A DNA stretch of 64,000 nt from Phenylobacterium sp. (GCA_017991675.1 JAGOQB010000007.1:1-64000); one strand, 5' to 3'; counted from the stretch's first letter, positions 7,528 through 16,570 are shown. Made by a program: numbers and translations. Notes: a model not told the origin generated them from the sequence alone.

Positions 7528-8064
7528 TTAGAACTTGCGCACGTAGGCCACGGCCCAGGCGTCGGTGGGGGCGTTGTCGCCGAACTCGTGGCGGGTGTAG
7601 TCGATCCGCACCCCGTTGGCGCCGGCGAAGAAATACTGCGCGCCGACGCCGAAGCTGAAGGCGTCCTCGGTGCGGTCTACGTCCATGGATTGGCCGAGGT
7701 AGCTGGCCTTGGTGTTGAGCTTGGCGTAGCCGAAGCCCAGCCGGGCGAAGACCTCGGCGTTCTCGGTGATCGGCAGGAAGCCCACCGCATAGAGTCCGGC
7801 CTGGTGCTTGAGTTCCTCGCTCCAGGCGTAGCCGAGGACGGGCATGTCGACCTGATCGTCATCGACGCCGAAGGCAAGCTCGCCTTCAATCCCGAGATGC
7901 GGAGCCACGCGGGCGCCGAAGCGGCCCTGGACGGCGCCCAGACTCGTGTCGAGCTGCCTGGTTTCGAACTGCGCGTAGCCGAGCGAGCCGTAGAGATCTG
8001 CGGCCTGAGTCGAACCGGCGATGGCGAATGCGGCGGCGAGCAGCGGCAGCTGAGCAAGTTTCAT
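7528..8064 (-). CDS. Outer-membrane beta-barrel protein
   Basis: The product is 178 residues with a clear signal peptide (MKLAQLPLLAAAFAIAGSTQA, cleavage before ADLYG). Alternating hydrophobic/polar strands follow, such as LYGSLGYAQFE, GLYAVGFLPI, VFARLGFGYAKLN and NGVRIDYTRHEF. It ends in the outer-membrane insertion signal AVAYVRKF with terminal Phe. This is the eight-stranded OmpA/OmpX-like small barrel pattern. It diverges from the lactonase gene. Specific function unknown. Confidence 0.8.
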   Translation of the reverse strand: MKLAQLPLLAAAFAIAGSTQAADLYGSLGYAQFETRQLDTSLGAVQGRFGARVAPHLGIEGELAFGVDDDQVDMPVLGYAWSEELKHQAGLYAVGFLPITENAEVFARLGFGYAKLNTKASYLGQSMDVDRTEDAFSFGVGAQYFFAGANGVRIDYTRHEFGDNAPTDAWAVAYVRKF

Positions 8065-8195
8065 GGGTGCCCCCTAATGGCGAAATCTAGTTTTGTCGCA
8101 CCTTGTGCGGGTGTCGTTGGGGCGGAACGATGTCCGTCGTCTTGCTCAATCGCCTCCGTGCGGGCCAAGCTCGTGAAAACGCCGGAGGAAACACT

Positions 8196-9143
8196 ATGCC
8201 GCTATCGCCCATCGCGCCGGGCGACCTGACCAAGGTCGCCGTGGGGATCGATCGTCCGGAGGACGTGGTGGTCGGCCCGGACGGGCGGGTCTTCGCCTCC
8301 GACCACCAGTGCGCGGTGGCCGAGATCTTTCCCGACGGCTCGTTCCAGCGGATGGGCCCGCAGGGCGGGGCGCCGAACGGGATCAACATGGACCGCCAGG
8401 GCCGGGTGCTGATCGCCAATTTCGGCATCTATGACCGCCAGGACGGGCCGCTGCAGCGGTTCGATCCGGCGACGGGAGCGCACGAGACGCTGCTGACGGA
8501 AGTCGGCGGGCGACGGCTGACCAGCGCCAACTATCCGGTGATCGATCGCGCCGGGAACATCTGGTGCGCCAACTCCACCCATGCCGAGACCTGGCCGCAG
8601 GCGCTGGACGGGCGCACCGACGGCTTCATCTTCGTGCTGCGGCCGGACGGCTCGAGCGAGGTGGTGGCCGAGGGGCTGAAGTTCCCGAACGGCATGGCCC
8701 TGTCGGCGGACGAGCAGTACCTGTTCTGCGCCCAGACCAGCGGCGCGGACGTGCTGCGCTTTGCGGTCCACGCGGGCGGCAAGCTGGGGGCCGGTGGCCG
8801 CTACGGCCCGGTGCTGGGCAAGCTGCAGGCCCCGGGGCCCGGGGTCGACCACAACGATCTCGGCTACACCGACGGGATCGGCCTGGACGCCGAGGGCAAT
8901 CTCTGGGTCTGTCTGCCGGCCGCCAACAAGGTGGTGGCGATCACCCCGGCGCTGGAGGTGACGACGGTGATTCACGACCCGTCGGGCGAAGTGGTGAACC
9001 ATCCGACCAACATCACCTGGGGCGGCCCGGACCTGAAGGACCTTTACATCGGCTCGATCCGGGCCGGTTATGTCCTGAAGGGCCGCAGCCCGGTTGCGGG
9101 ACAGCCTCACGTGCACCAATTGGAAGGGCGGGTTTCGGCCTGA
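8196..9143 (+). CDS. SMP-30/gluconolactonase-family sugar lactone hydrolase
   Basis: The 315-residue six-bladed beta-propeller hydrolyses lactones with a divalent metal in the central channel. Family signs are the metal-ligand glutamate in GIDRPEDVVVGPDGRVF, PNGIN, the asparagine in NGMALSADEQYLF, and DGIGLDAEGNLWV with its aspartate. ATG at 8196 is chosen because GGAGGA lies 8-13 nt upstream and the protein then starts cleanly. An aldehyde dehydrogenase gene follows on the same strand after 124 nt, so the two may share a catabolic route, but the aldehyde dehydrogenase has its own operator-like palindrome. Confidence 0.82.
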   Translation: MPLSPIAPGDLTKVAVGIDRPEDVVVGPDGRVFASDHQCAVAEIFPDGSFQRMGPQGGAPNGINMDRQGRVLIANFGIYDRQDGPLQRFDPATGAHETLLTEVGGRRLTSANYPVIDRAGNIWCANSTHAETWPQALDGRTDGFIFVLRPDGSSEVVAEGLKFPNGMALSADEQYLFCAQTSGADVLRFAVHAGGKLGAGGRYGPVLGKLQAPGPGVDHNDLGYTDGIGLDAEGNLWVCLPAANKVVAITPALEVTTVIHDPSGEVVNHPTNITWGGPDLKDLYIGSIRAGYVLKGRSPVAGQPHVHQLEGRVSA

Positions 9144-9175
9144 ATCCCTCGGGGTTTGAAGGTTGCCTCTTCCAC

Positions 9176-9192
9176 AGTGATCAATGATCACT
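9176..9192. promoter_or_regulatory. Perfect palindrome upstream of aldehyde dehydrogenase (operator candidate)
   Basis: AGTGATC at 9176-9182 and GATCACT at 9186-9192 form a perfect 7-bp dyad around AAT, 76 nt before the aldehyde dehydrogenase start. The size and symmetry suit a dimeric repressor or activator. The regulator is not encoded next to it. Confidence 0.45.
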
Positions 9193-9267
9193 AAAATGCT
9201 TGTTTGAAGCCGTCGGGGGATCTCGTCGGCGCGCCAATAATCCAACGAACGCCTCCGGGAGGACGTC

Positions 9268-10707
9268 ATGCGCGAGTACCTGCAGTTCTATATCGACGGT
9301 CAGTGGGTCGATCCGGTCGAGCCCAAGACGCTCGACGTCATCAACCCGGCGACCGAGAAGGTCGCGGGCAAGATTTCGCTCGGCGCCGCCGCCGACGTGG
9401 ACAAGGCCGTGATGGCCGCGCGCAAGGCGTTCGCCACCTGGTCGCAGACCACCCGCGAAGAGCGCCTCGACGTCCTGAACCGCATCCTGGCCGAGTACCA
9501 GAAGCGCTTCGGCGACCTGGCGACCGCGGTCACCGAGGAAATGGGCGCCCCGGCGAGCCTCGCCCAGCGCGCGCAGGTTCCGATCGGCATGGGCCACCTG
9601 GGCACCGCCGCCGCCGTGCTGAAAGACTTCAAGTTCAGCGAAGACCGCGGCCCGACGATGATCGTCAAGGAGCCGATCGGCGTCTGCGGCTTCATCACCC
9701 CGTGGAACTGGCCGCTGAACCAGATCGTCTGCAAGGTGGCCCCGGCCATCGCCACCGGCTGCACCATGGTGCTGAAGCCGTCGGAAGTCGCACCGTTCAC
9801 CGGCCACATCTTCGCTGAGATCATGCATGCCGCCGGCGTGCCGGCCGGCGTGTTCAACATGGTGCAGGGTGACGGCCTCGGCGTCGGCGTGCCGCTGTCG
9901 AGCCACCCGGAAGTGGACCTGATCTCGTTCACCGGTTCGACCCGCGCCGGCATCGAGGTGGCCAAGAACGCCGCCCCGACCGTCAAGCGCGTGGCCCAGG
10001 AACTGGGCGGCAAGAGCCCGAACATCGTCCTCGACGACGACGCCTTCGCCAAGGGCGTGGGCCGCGGCGTGGCCACGGTGATGAACAACTCCGGCCAGTC
10101 CTGCAACGCCCCGACCCGCATGCTGGTCCCGGCCGCGCGCATGGATGAAGCGATCGCCGTCGCCAAGGAAGCGGCCGCCCAGGTCACCGTCGGCGACCCG
10201 AACGGCAACAGCCAGCTCGGCCCGGTGGTCTCCGAGGTCCAGTTCAACAAGATCCAGAAGCTGATCCAGGCCGGCATCGACGAGGGCGCGACCCTGGTCG
10301 CCGGCGGCGTCGGCCGTCCGGACGGGCTGGACACCGGCTACTATGTGAAGCCGACCGTCTTCGCCAACGTCACTCCGGACATGACGATCTCGAAGGAAGA
10401 AATCTTCGGCCCGGTGCTGTCGATCCTCGGCTATGAGAACGTCGATCAGGCCATCCAGATCGGCAACGACACCGAGTACGGTCTGGCCGCCTACGTCCAG
10501 GCCGCCGACCTCGCCAAGGCTCGCGAAGTGGCGTCCAAGCTGCGCGCCGGCCAAGTGTCGATCAACGGCGGCGGCGGCGACCTGACCGCGCCGTTCGGCG
10601 GTTACAAGATGAGCGGCAACGGGCGCGAGTGGGGCGACTACGGCTTCAACGAGTTCCTGGAAGTGAAGGCGGTCCTCGGCTACGCGCCGAAGGAAGCCGC
10701 CGAGTAA
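9268..10707 (+). CDS. NAD(P)-dependent aldehyde dehydrogenase
   Basis: The 479-residue ALDH-superfamily enzyme oxidises an aldehyde to its acid. It shows the N-terminal INPATEKVAGKI, the cofactor motif FITPWNWPLNQIVCKVAPAI, FTGSTRAGIEV, the general base in QELGGKSPNIVL, and the nucleophilic cysteine in NNSGQSCNAPTRMLV. EEIFGPVLSILGYE and the closing PFGGYKMSGNGREWG are also intact. Length and motifs are canonical. The substrate cannot be fixed from sequence. The ribosome site GGGAGGACGTC precedes the ATG, and a terminator follows the stop. Confidence 0.9.
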   Translation: MREYLQFYIDGQWVDPVEPKTLDVINPATEKVAGKISLGAAADVDKAVMAARKAFATWSQTTREERLDVLNRILAEYQKRFGDLATAVTEEMGAPASLAQRAQVPIGMGHLGTAAAVLKDFKFSEDRGPTMIVKEPIGVCGFITPWNWPLNQIVCKVAPAIATGCTMVLKPSEVAPFTGHIFAEIMHAAGVPAGVFNMVQGDGLGVGVPLSSHPEVDLISFTGSTRAGIEVAKNAAPTVKRVAQELGGKSPNIVLDDDAFAKGVGRGVATVMNNSGQSCNAPTRMLVPAARMDEAIAVAKEAAAQVTVGDPNGNSQLGPVVSEVQFNKIQKLIQAGIDEGATLVAGGVGRPDGLDTGYYVKPTVFANVTPDMTISKEEIFGPVLSILGYENVDQAIQIGNDTEYGLAAYVQAADLAKAREVASKLRAGQVSINGGGGDLTAPFGGYKMSGNGREWGDYGFNEFLEVKAVLGYAPKEAAE

Positions 10708-10751
10708 GGACGACGACGCCCCTTCCTGCGGGAAGGGACCATCCTTGAGCG

Positions 10752-10783
10752 CGGGCCGGCGAGACATCTTGCCGGCCCGTTTT
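10752..10783 (+). terminator. Rho-independent terminator of the aldehyde dehydrogenase gene
   Basis: A 9-bp GC stem (10752-10760 with 1071-79 of the same kilobase, CGGGCCGGC/GCCGGCCCG) extends inward by GAG/CTT (one G-T wobble) to an ACAT loop. TTTT follows. Confidence 0.8.
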
Positions 10784-10851
10784 CATAAGACATTTCAACG
10801 GCCCCCGCGTGAGAAGGCCGTGCGCCCAGCGCAGCCATTAGGAAGAACCGG

Positions 10852-11784
10852 ATGCTCGACCCCCATTTCAAAGCGATGATCGACGCGGCCGCCGCGCAGG
10901 CGGCGAACGCTCCGCCGATGGACGCCATTCCGCCCGCCATGATCCGCATGGGCTACCAGATGCAGCGCAAGGCGACCGACCAGACCCCGCCGCAGGACGT
11001 GACGGCCAAGGACCTGCAGGTCGGCGGCGGGGCCGGCCCGATCCCGGCGCGGCTGTACACCCCGGCCGGCGCCCAGACCCCGAGCGGCGGCCTGGTCTAT
11101 TTTCACGGCGGCGGCTTCACCATCGGCGACCTGGAGACCCATGACGGCCATTGTCGGCGGCTGGCCTCGCTGGCCGGCGTGCGGGTGCTGGCGGTCGATT
11201 ACCGGCTGGCGCCGGAGCATCCGTTCCCGGCCGGCCACGACGATGCGCTTGCCGCGACCAAGTGGGCGTTCGACCACGCCGCCGAGCTGGGCATGGACCC
11301 CAGGCGCATCGCGGTGGGCGGCGACTCGGCCGGCGGCAACCTGGCGGCCTCGGTCTCCCTCGACCTGAAGAACGACCCGGCCCGCAAGATCGCCTTCCAG
11401 CTGCTGCTCTATCCGGGCATCTGGCCGGAGGTGGAGACCGCCTCGCGCAAGGAACTCGACGGACCGATCCTGACCAAGGCGGCGCTGGCCTGGTTCGACA
11501 AGTCGCTGGCCGCGGTCGGCCATGCGCAATCGGGCCGCGCTTTCCTGGGCGGCGCCAAGCTGAGCGGCGACCTGCCGCCGGCCCTGGTGGTGACGGCCGG
11601 TTTCGACCCGTTGAAGGACGAGGGCCGCGACTATGCCCGCCGCCTGACCGAGGCCGGGGTTTCGGCCGCGCACGTCGAGTATCCGGGGCTGATCCACGAC
11701 TTCTACGTCATGCCCGACGTCTCGCCGGCGGTGCACGAGGCGGTGAAGGAAACCGCCGCGGCGCTGAAGGCGGCGGTGGGGTAG
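10852..11784 (+). CDS. Alpha/beta hydrolase of the hormone-sensitive-lipase family (esterase)
   Basis: This 310-residue esterase has the HSL-family oxyanion motif YFHGGGFTIG and the nucleophile elbow GGDSAGGNLAAS. The acid is in AGFDPLKDEG, and the histidine in GLIHDFYVMP. DYRLAPEHPFPAGHDD, also typical of HSL esterases, is present. No signal peptide is seen, so it is cytoplasmic. It probably cleaves short-chain carboxylic esters. It follows the aldehyde dehydrogenase terminator and is an independent unit. Natural substrate unknown. Confidence 0.87.
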   Translation: MLDPHFKAMIDAAAAQAANAPPMDAIPPAMIRMGYQMQRKATDQTPPQDVTAKDLQVGGGAGPIPARLYTPAGAQTPSGGLVYFHGGGFTIGDLETHDGHCRRLASLAGVRVLAVDYRLAPEHPFPAGHDDALAATKWAFDHAAELGMDPRRIAVGGDSAGGNLAASVSLDLKNDPARKIAFQLLLYPGIWPEVETASRKELDGPILTKAALAWFDKSLAAVGHAQSGRAFLGGAKLSGDLPPALVVTAGFDPLKDEGRDYARRLTEAGVSAAHVEYPGLIHDFYVMPDVSPAVHEAVKETAAALKAAVG

Positions 11785-11849
11785 CGGCGCTCGACTGAGC
11801 CGGGGCGGCGCTTTTCTGGAGCGGCGGTGGTGAGGCGGCCCGGCCCGGG

Positions 11850-12023
11850 CCCCCTCACCCTAACCCTCTCCCCCAATGGGGGCGAGGGGACGCGCCCGTA
11901 CTTTTCCTCTCCCCGCTTGAGGGGAGAGGGTGGGGTGAGGGGAGGCGGCGCGGAGCGGCGCTCTGCTGACTTAGAAGGCCCCCTCAGTCAGCTTCGCTGA
12001 CAGCTCCCCCAGCGGGGGAGCAA
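11850..12023. repeat. Composite GC-rich palindromic intergenic repeats
   Basis: From 11850 to about 11966 lies a CCCCTCACCCTAACCCTCTC arm, then CCTCTCCCCGCTTGAGGGG and a GGTGAGGGG arm with the tail CGCGGAGCGGCGCTCTGCT. The same unit recurs at 15161-15287 and 18036-18165. From 11979 to 12023 a second family follows (CAGTCAGCTTCGCTGACAG, then GCTCCCCCAGCGGGGGAGC), also seen at 2235-2365. They fill the gap between convergent esterase and bioA genes. Confidence 0.65.
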
Positions 12024-13292
12024 CTAGAGGTCCAGCAGCACGGTGCGGATCGCGCCGGTGAGCTGGGCGAGTTCGGCGTCGGTGGTGACGTAGGGCGGGG
12101 TCAGGTAGACGACCTTGCCCATCGGGCGGATCCAGCAGCCGTGCTCGGCGAAGGCCATGCAGAGCGGGCCGCTTTCGACGTGGCGGTCGAATTCGACGAC
12201 GCCGATGGCCCCGTAGGTGCGCACGTCGACGACGCCGGGGGCGGCGCGGCAAGGCTCCAGCCCGGAGGCCAGGGCGGCGTTGATGCGGGCGACGTCGGCC
12301 TTCCACTGGCCGGTCTCGAAGAGGTCGAGGCTGGCGTTGGCGGCGGCGCAGGCCAGCGGGTTGGCCATGTAGGTCGGGCCGTGCATCAGCGCCGCGCCGG
12401 CGTCGTCCGACCAGAACGCCTCGAACACCTTGCTGCGGGCGATGGCGGCCGAGAGCGGCAGGGTGCCGCCGGTCAGGGCCTTGGAGAGGGTGACGATGTC
12501 GGGCGTCACGCCCGAGCCGGCACAGGCGAACAGGTCGCCGGTGCGGCCGAAGCCGACGAAGATCTCGTCGAAGACCAGCAGCAGGTCGTGCTTGTCGGCC
12601 AACCGGCGCAGGGTGCGCAGCACCTCGTCGGAATGGAACAGCATGCCGCCGGCGCCCTGGATGCGCGGCTCGACGATGATCGCGGCGATCTCGCCGGCCT
12701 TCTCGCCCATCAGGGCGTCGAGGGCGGCTTCCGAGGCCGGATCGACCGGCAGGGCGGTGACGATCTGCGACGGCATCACCCCGGAGAACAGGCTGTGCAT
12801 GCCTTCTTCGGGATCGCAGATGGTCATCGTCGCCAGGGTGTCGCCGTGATAGCCGCCCTGGAACGACAGGAACCGGGTGCGGCCGGCGACGCCGCGATTG
12901 ATCCAGTACTGCAGCGCCATCTTCATGGCGATCTCGACCGAGACCGAGCCGCTTTCGGCGAAGAACACGTGGTTCAGGTCGCCGGGCAGCAGGGCCGCGA
13001 GCCGCGAGGCCAGGCGATAGGCCGGTTCGTGCGCCAGGCCGCCGAACATCACGTGCGGGGCGCGCTCCAGCTGCGCGGTCACCGCCGCGCGGATGTGCGG
13101 GTGATTGTAGCCGTGGCAGGCGGTCCACCAGGAGGCGATGCCGTCGACCAGCTCGCGGCCGTCCTCCAGGATGATCCGGGCGCCTTCGGTTCGGGCCACC
13201 GCCAGCGGCGCGGGCGCGGTCTTCATCTGACAATAGGGGCGCCAGACGTTGCGGGCGCCTTGGGTAAGCCAGTCCGGTGTCGGGAAAGTCAT
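12024..13292 (-). CDS. bioA: Adenosylmethionine-8-amino-7-oxononanoate aminotransferase
   Basis: BioA makes 7,8-diaminopelargonate from KAPA, using S-adenosylmethionine as amino donor. The 422-residue class III aminotransferase has VWRPYCQM near the start and DGIASWWTACHGYNHPHI. SGSVSVEIAMKMALQYW, QGGYHGDTLATM and the cofactor aspartate in LLVFDEIFVGFGRTG also fit. The PLP lysine is in TLSKALTGGTLPLSAA. The start at 13292 (MTFPTPDWLTQGARNVWRPY) is preferred to upstream in-frame ATGs that would run into bioF. It is divergent from bioF-bioD, 49 nt apart. I see no BioR-type TTATCTATAA box in that gap. Confidence 0.92.
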   Translation of the reverse strand: MTFPTPDWLTQGARNVWRPYCQMKTAPAPLAVARTEGARIILEDGRELVDGIASWWTACHGYNHPHIRAAVTAQLERAPHVMFGGLAHEPAYRLASRLAALLPGDLNHVFFAESGSVSVEIAMKMALQYWINRGVAGRTRFLSFQGGYHGDTLATMTICDPEEGMHSLFSGVMPSQIVTALPVDPASEAALDALMGEKAGEIAAIIVEPRIQGAGGMLFHSDEVLRTLRRLADKHDLLLVFDEIFVGFGRTGDLFACAGSGVTPDIVTLSKALTGGTLPLSAAIARSKVFEAFWSDDAGAALMHGPTYMANPLACAAANASLDLFETGQWKADVARINAALASGLEPCRAAPGVVDVRTYGAIGVVEFDRHVESGPLCMAFAEHGCWIRPMGKVVYLTPPYVTTDAELAQLTGAIRTVLLDL

Positions 13293-13341
13293 GAGCGGTG
13301 GCTTTAACCGAACGCCGGCCTCGTGCATACCGCGCGCCGTG

Positions 13342-14490
13342 ATGGACAGCCTGACCGCCTTCGCCCAGTCCAAGCTCGACGCGCTCGAGGCGCGCAGCTT
13401 GAAGCGCACCCTGGTCCCGACCCGCCGGATGGATGGGTTGTGGGTCGAACGGGATGGACGGCGGCTGCTGTCGTTCTCGTGCAACGACTATTTGAACCTG
13501 TCGCACCATCCGGCCGTGAAGGCCGCGGCGCTGGCGGCGGTGGAGGCGCACGGGGTCGGATCGGGCGCTTCGCGGCTGGTGACCGGCGACAACCCGATCT
13601 TCAGCGAGCTTGAGGCGAGGCTGGCGACGCTGAAGGGCGCTGAGGCCGCCTGCGTGTTCGGCTCCGGCTACCTGGCCAATTCGGGGATCATCCCGACGGT
13701 GGTCGGCGAGGGCGACCTGATCCTGATCGACGACCTGGCCCACGCCTGCATCTGGTCGGGATCGCAGCTGTCGCGGGCGAAGATCGTGCCCTTCGCCCAC
13801 AACGACGTCGCCGATCTGGCCGCCAAGCTGGCCGCCTATCGCGGCGAGGCCGGCCGCGCGCTGATCGCCACCGACGGGGTGTTCTCGATGGACGGCGACG
13901 TCGCGCCGTTGGACGAGATCAGCGCCCTGGCCCAGGCGCACGACGCCTGGCTGCTGGTCGACGATGCGCACGGGCTGGGCGTGGTCGGCGAGGGGCGCGG
14001 GACGGCGGCGATGTTCCCGAGCGCCAAGGTCGACCTGGCCATGGGGACCTTCTCCAAGGCGCTGGGCGGCTATGGCGCCTATGTCTGCGCCAGCGCCCCG
14101 GTGATCGACTTCATCAAGACCCGCACGCGCACGGTGGTCTACACGACCGGCCTGCCGCCGGCGAACGCGGCCGCGGCGCTGGCGGCGCTGGACGTGATCG
14201 CGGCCGAGCCGCAGCGGGTGGCCGCGGTGCTGGCCAAGGCGCGGCGCTTCACGCGGGCGCTGAACCTGCCGCAGGCGACCAGCGCGGTGGTGCCGATCGT
14301 GCTGGGCGAGGCCGACAAGACCCTGGCCGCCGCCAAGGCGCTGGAGGCGCAGGGCTTCCTGGTGGTGGCGATCCGCCCGCCGACCGTGCCGGCCGGTACG
14401 GCGCGGCTGCGGGTGGCGTTCACCGCCGGACATCCGGACGAAGAGATCGATCGCTTGGCGGCCGCGGTGCGTCCGCTGATGGAGGCCTGA
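13342..14490 (+). CDS. bioF: 8-amino-7-oxononanoate synthase
   Basis: BioF condenses pimeloyl-ACP (or CoA) with alanine to KAPA. The 382-residue PLP enzyme of the alpha-oxoamine synthase family shows SCNDYLNLSHHPAV, GVGSGASRLVTGDNPIFSEL, the aspartate/histidine pair in LVDDAHGLGVVGEGRG, and the PLP lysine in MGTFSKALGGYGAYV. ATG at 13342 is preferred; a GTG lies three bases before. The stop overlaps the bioD ATG by one base. It diverges from bioA across a 49-nt spacer. Confidence 0.92.
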   Translation: MDSLTAFAQSKLDALEARSLKRTLVPTRRMDGLWVERDGRRLLSFSCNDYLNLSHHPAVKAAALAAVEAHGVGSGASRLVTGDNPIFSELEARLATLKGAEAACVFGSGYLANSGIIPTVVGEGDLILIDDLAHACIWSGSQLSRAKIVPFAHNDVADLAAKLAAYRGEAGRALIATDGVFSMDGDVAPLDEISALAQAHDAWLLVDDAHGLGVVGEGRGTAAMFPSAKVDLAMGTFSKALGGYGAYVCASAPVIDFIKTRTRTVVYTTGLPPANAAAALAALDVIAAEPQRVAAVLAKARRFTRALNLPQATSAVVPIVLGEADKTLAAAKALEAQGFLVVAIRPPTVPAGTARLRVAFTAGHPDEEIDRLAAAVRPLMEA

Positions 14491-15149
14491 TGCGCCAACT
14501 GTTCGTCACCGGCGCCCATACCGACGTCGGCAAGACCTATGTCGCCTGCGCCATGCTGCGCGCGGCCCGGGCCAATGGGCTCAGCGTCGCGGCGTTGAAG
14601 CCGGCGGTCAGCGGCATCGATCCCGCGGACTGGAGCGACAGCGATCCGGGCCGGCTGCTGGCGGCGATGGGGCGGCCGCTGACCCTGGCCGAACTGGACG
14701 CCATCGCGCCGCTGCGCTTCGCAGCTCCGCTGTCGCCGCCGATGGCCGCGCGGCTGGAGGGCGTGGATCTGCGGATCTCGACCCTGACCGACTTCTGCCG
14801 GGCCGGGCTGGCGGCCAGCGCCGCCGACCTGGTGCTGGTCGAGGGCGCCGGCGGGGTGATGTCGCCGATGGCCGAGGACGGCACGGGCCTGGACCTGATG
14901 GCGGCGCTGGGCCTCCCCAGCGTGGTGGTCGGCGGATCCTATCTCGGCGCGATCAGCCATACCCTGACGGCGATCGAGACCCTGCGCGCGCGCGGCCTGC
15001 CGATCGCCGCGGTTGTGGTCAGCCAAAGCGGCGAGCCGGACGCGCCGGACTTCGCCCAGACGGTGGACAGCGTGGCCGCCTTCGCCGGTGACGCGCGGAT
15101 CATCGCCGCGGCGCGTGGTGCGAGCGACTGGGCGGACGAGCTGGTCTAG
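14490..15149 (+). CDS. bioD: ATP-dependent dethiobiotin synthetase
   Basis: BioD closes the ureido ring of dethiobiotin from DAPA, CO2 and ATP. The 219-residue P-loop protein starts with the family motif MRQLFVTGAHTDVGKTYVAC. It has LKPAVSGID, the LVEGAGGVMSPM segment and a VVGGSYLGAISHT segment. It is translationally coupled to bioF by a TGATG overlap. No bioB lies in the window, so the last step is encoded elsewhere. A palindromic repeat follows the stop. Confidence 0.9.
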   Translation: MRQLFVTGAHTDVGKTYVACAMLRAARANGLSVAALKPAVSGIDPADWSDSDPGRLLAAMGRPLTLAELDAIAPLRFAAPLSPPMAARLEGVDLRISTLTDFCRAGLAASAADLVLVEGAGGVMSPMAEDGTGLDLMAALGLPSVVVGGSYLGAISHTLTAIETLRARGLPIAAVVVSQSGEPDAPDFAQTVDSVAAFAGDARIIAAARGASDWADELV

Positions 15150-15160
15150 GGGCCCTCAGT

Positions 15161-15287
15161 TTCCTCTCCCCGCTTGAGGGGAGAGGGTAGGGTGAGGGGT
15201 TGCGACGCGGAGCGGCGCTCTGTGGCGGTGGTGGGGCGGATCGGTCGTGGCCCCCTCACCCTAACCCTCTCCCCCGGGGGGGCGAGG
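15161..15287. repeat. Palindromic intergenic repeat between convergent bioD and nhaA
   Basis: The unit consists of CCTCTCCCCGCTTGAGGGG, GAGAGGGTAGGGTGAGGGG, then the tail CGCGGAGCGGCGCTCTG and an inverted arm CCCCCTCACCCTAACCCTCT. The outer arms are inverted relative to each other. This is a second copy of the 11850 and 18036 unit. In this convergent gap a long hairpin could serve as a two-way terminator or processing site; that is inference. Confidence 0.65.
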
Positions 15288-15306
15288 GAACGCGTCGGCG
15301 CGGCGG

Positions 15307-16494
15307 CTAGTCCTTGGCCTCGTTGCGCTGGCGCTGGGCGAGGGCCAGCACGCCCATGCCGACCGCGGCCGAGAGGATCGAGCCGGCGATGACGCCCATG
15401 CGCACCTCGGTCTGGGCCAGGGTGTCGTTGGGATCGAAGGCCAGGCCGCCGATGAACAGGCTCATCGTGAAGCCGACCCCGCAGAGCAGCGAGACGCCAT
15501 AGAGCTCCAGCCACTTGGCCCCGGTCGGGCGGCGGGCGAGCTTCAGCCCGATCACCGCGGCCGAGAAGCCGAAGACGCCGATCTGCTTGCCGACGAACAG
15601 GCCCATGGCGATGCCGAGCGGCACCGGATTGGCCAGGGTCGAGAGCGACAGCCCCTGGAACGAGAAGCCGGCCGCGGCGAAGGCGAACAGCGGCAGGATC
15701 AGGTAGGCGACGTAAGGGTGCAGGCTCTCCATGAAGTGCTTCAGCGGCCCTTCATGGCCCGGCTTGCGCGGGTCGATCGGCACGGTCATGGCGGCGGCGA
15801 CGCCGGCCAGCGAGGTGTTGACCCCGCTCTTCAGGCAGAAGGCCCAGGCGAGCGCGAAGCAGGCCGCGTAGAACAGGTAAGGAGCGGACTTCCACTTCGA
15901 CATCAGCGCCATCAGCGCGATGGACGCGGCCGCCCCGCCGAGGGCGTACATGTTGACGTCGGAGGTGAAGAGGATGGCGATCAACGCCACGGCGCCCAGG
16001 TCGTCGGCGATGGCCAGGGTCAGCAGGAAGATGCGCAGCGACGAGGGCAGGCGCGGTCCGGCGACGGCCAGGGCGGCGAGCGCGAAGGCGATGTCGGTGG
16101 CGGTCGGCGTCGGCCAGCCCTGCGGGGCGCCGCCCTGGCCGTGGTTGAGCATCAGATAGACCCCGGCCGGGGCGACCATGCCGCCGAGCGCGGCCAGCAC
16201 CGGCAAGGCCAGGCGGCGCGGATTGGACAGTTCGCCGCGCAGGATCTCGTGTTTGATCTCGAGCCCGACGACGAAGAAGAAGATCGCCATCAAGCCTTCC
16301 TTGATCCACCGGTAGACCGGCTTGGCCTCGTGGAAGGCCCCGATCTGGATGGTGATCTCGTGCTTGATGAAGGCGAAGTAGTGATCGGCCCAGGGTGAGT
16401 TGGCGAGCGCCACGGCCAGCAGCGCCGCGGTGGTCAGGATCACCCCCGACGCGGTCTCAGTCTTCAGGAAGTCCAGGGTCAGTCTTCTCGCCAT
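15307..16494 (-). CDS. nhaA: Na+/H+ antiporter NhaA
   Basis: NhaA is an inner-membrane electrogenic antiporter exporting sodium in exchange for two protons, important at alkaline pH or high salt. The 395-residue protein has a run of hydrophobic helices. Family motifs are FFFVVGLEIKHEILRGEL, TATDIAFALAALAV (unwound helix IV region), LLTLAIADDLGAVALIAI with the paired ion-binding aspartates, and GVGFTMSLFIGGLAF. ATG at 16494 gives MARRLTLDFLKTETASG, the usual start. It diverges from selO with 76 nt between the chosen starts. Confidence 0.92.
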   Translation of the reverse strand: MARRLTLDFLKTETASGVILTTAALLAVALANSPWADHYFAFIKHEITIQIGAFHEAKPVYRWIKEGLMAIFFFVVGLEIKHEILRGELSNPRRLALPVLAALGGMVAPAGVYLMLNHGQGGAPQGWPTPTATDIAFALAALAVAGPRLPSSLRIFLLTLAIADDLGAVALIAILFTSDVNMYALGGAAASIALMALMSKWKSAPYLFYAACFALAWAFCLKSGVNTSLAGVAAAMTVPIDPRKPGHEGPLKHFMESLHPYVAYLILPLFAFAAAGFSFQGLSLSTLANPVPLGIAMGLFVGKQIGVFGFSAAVIGLKLARRPTGAKWLELYGVSLLCGVGFTMSLFIGGLAFDPNDTLAQTEVRMGVIAGSILSAAVGMGVLALAQRQRNEAKD

Positions 16495-16570
16495 GGCTCC
16501 GGTTAGCATGGCGGCGCCGGACGAAATACCGCAATCGGTCGTTGCTGGCGCCGATGTGATCGCGCATCTG

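Noticed and set aside
9181-10767. 528-codon frame opposite the aldehyde dehydrogenase
   Set aside because: It is a shadow frame created by GC-rich codons of a fully canonical enzyme on the other strand.
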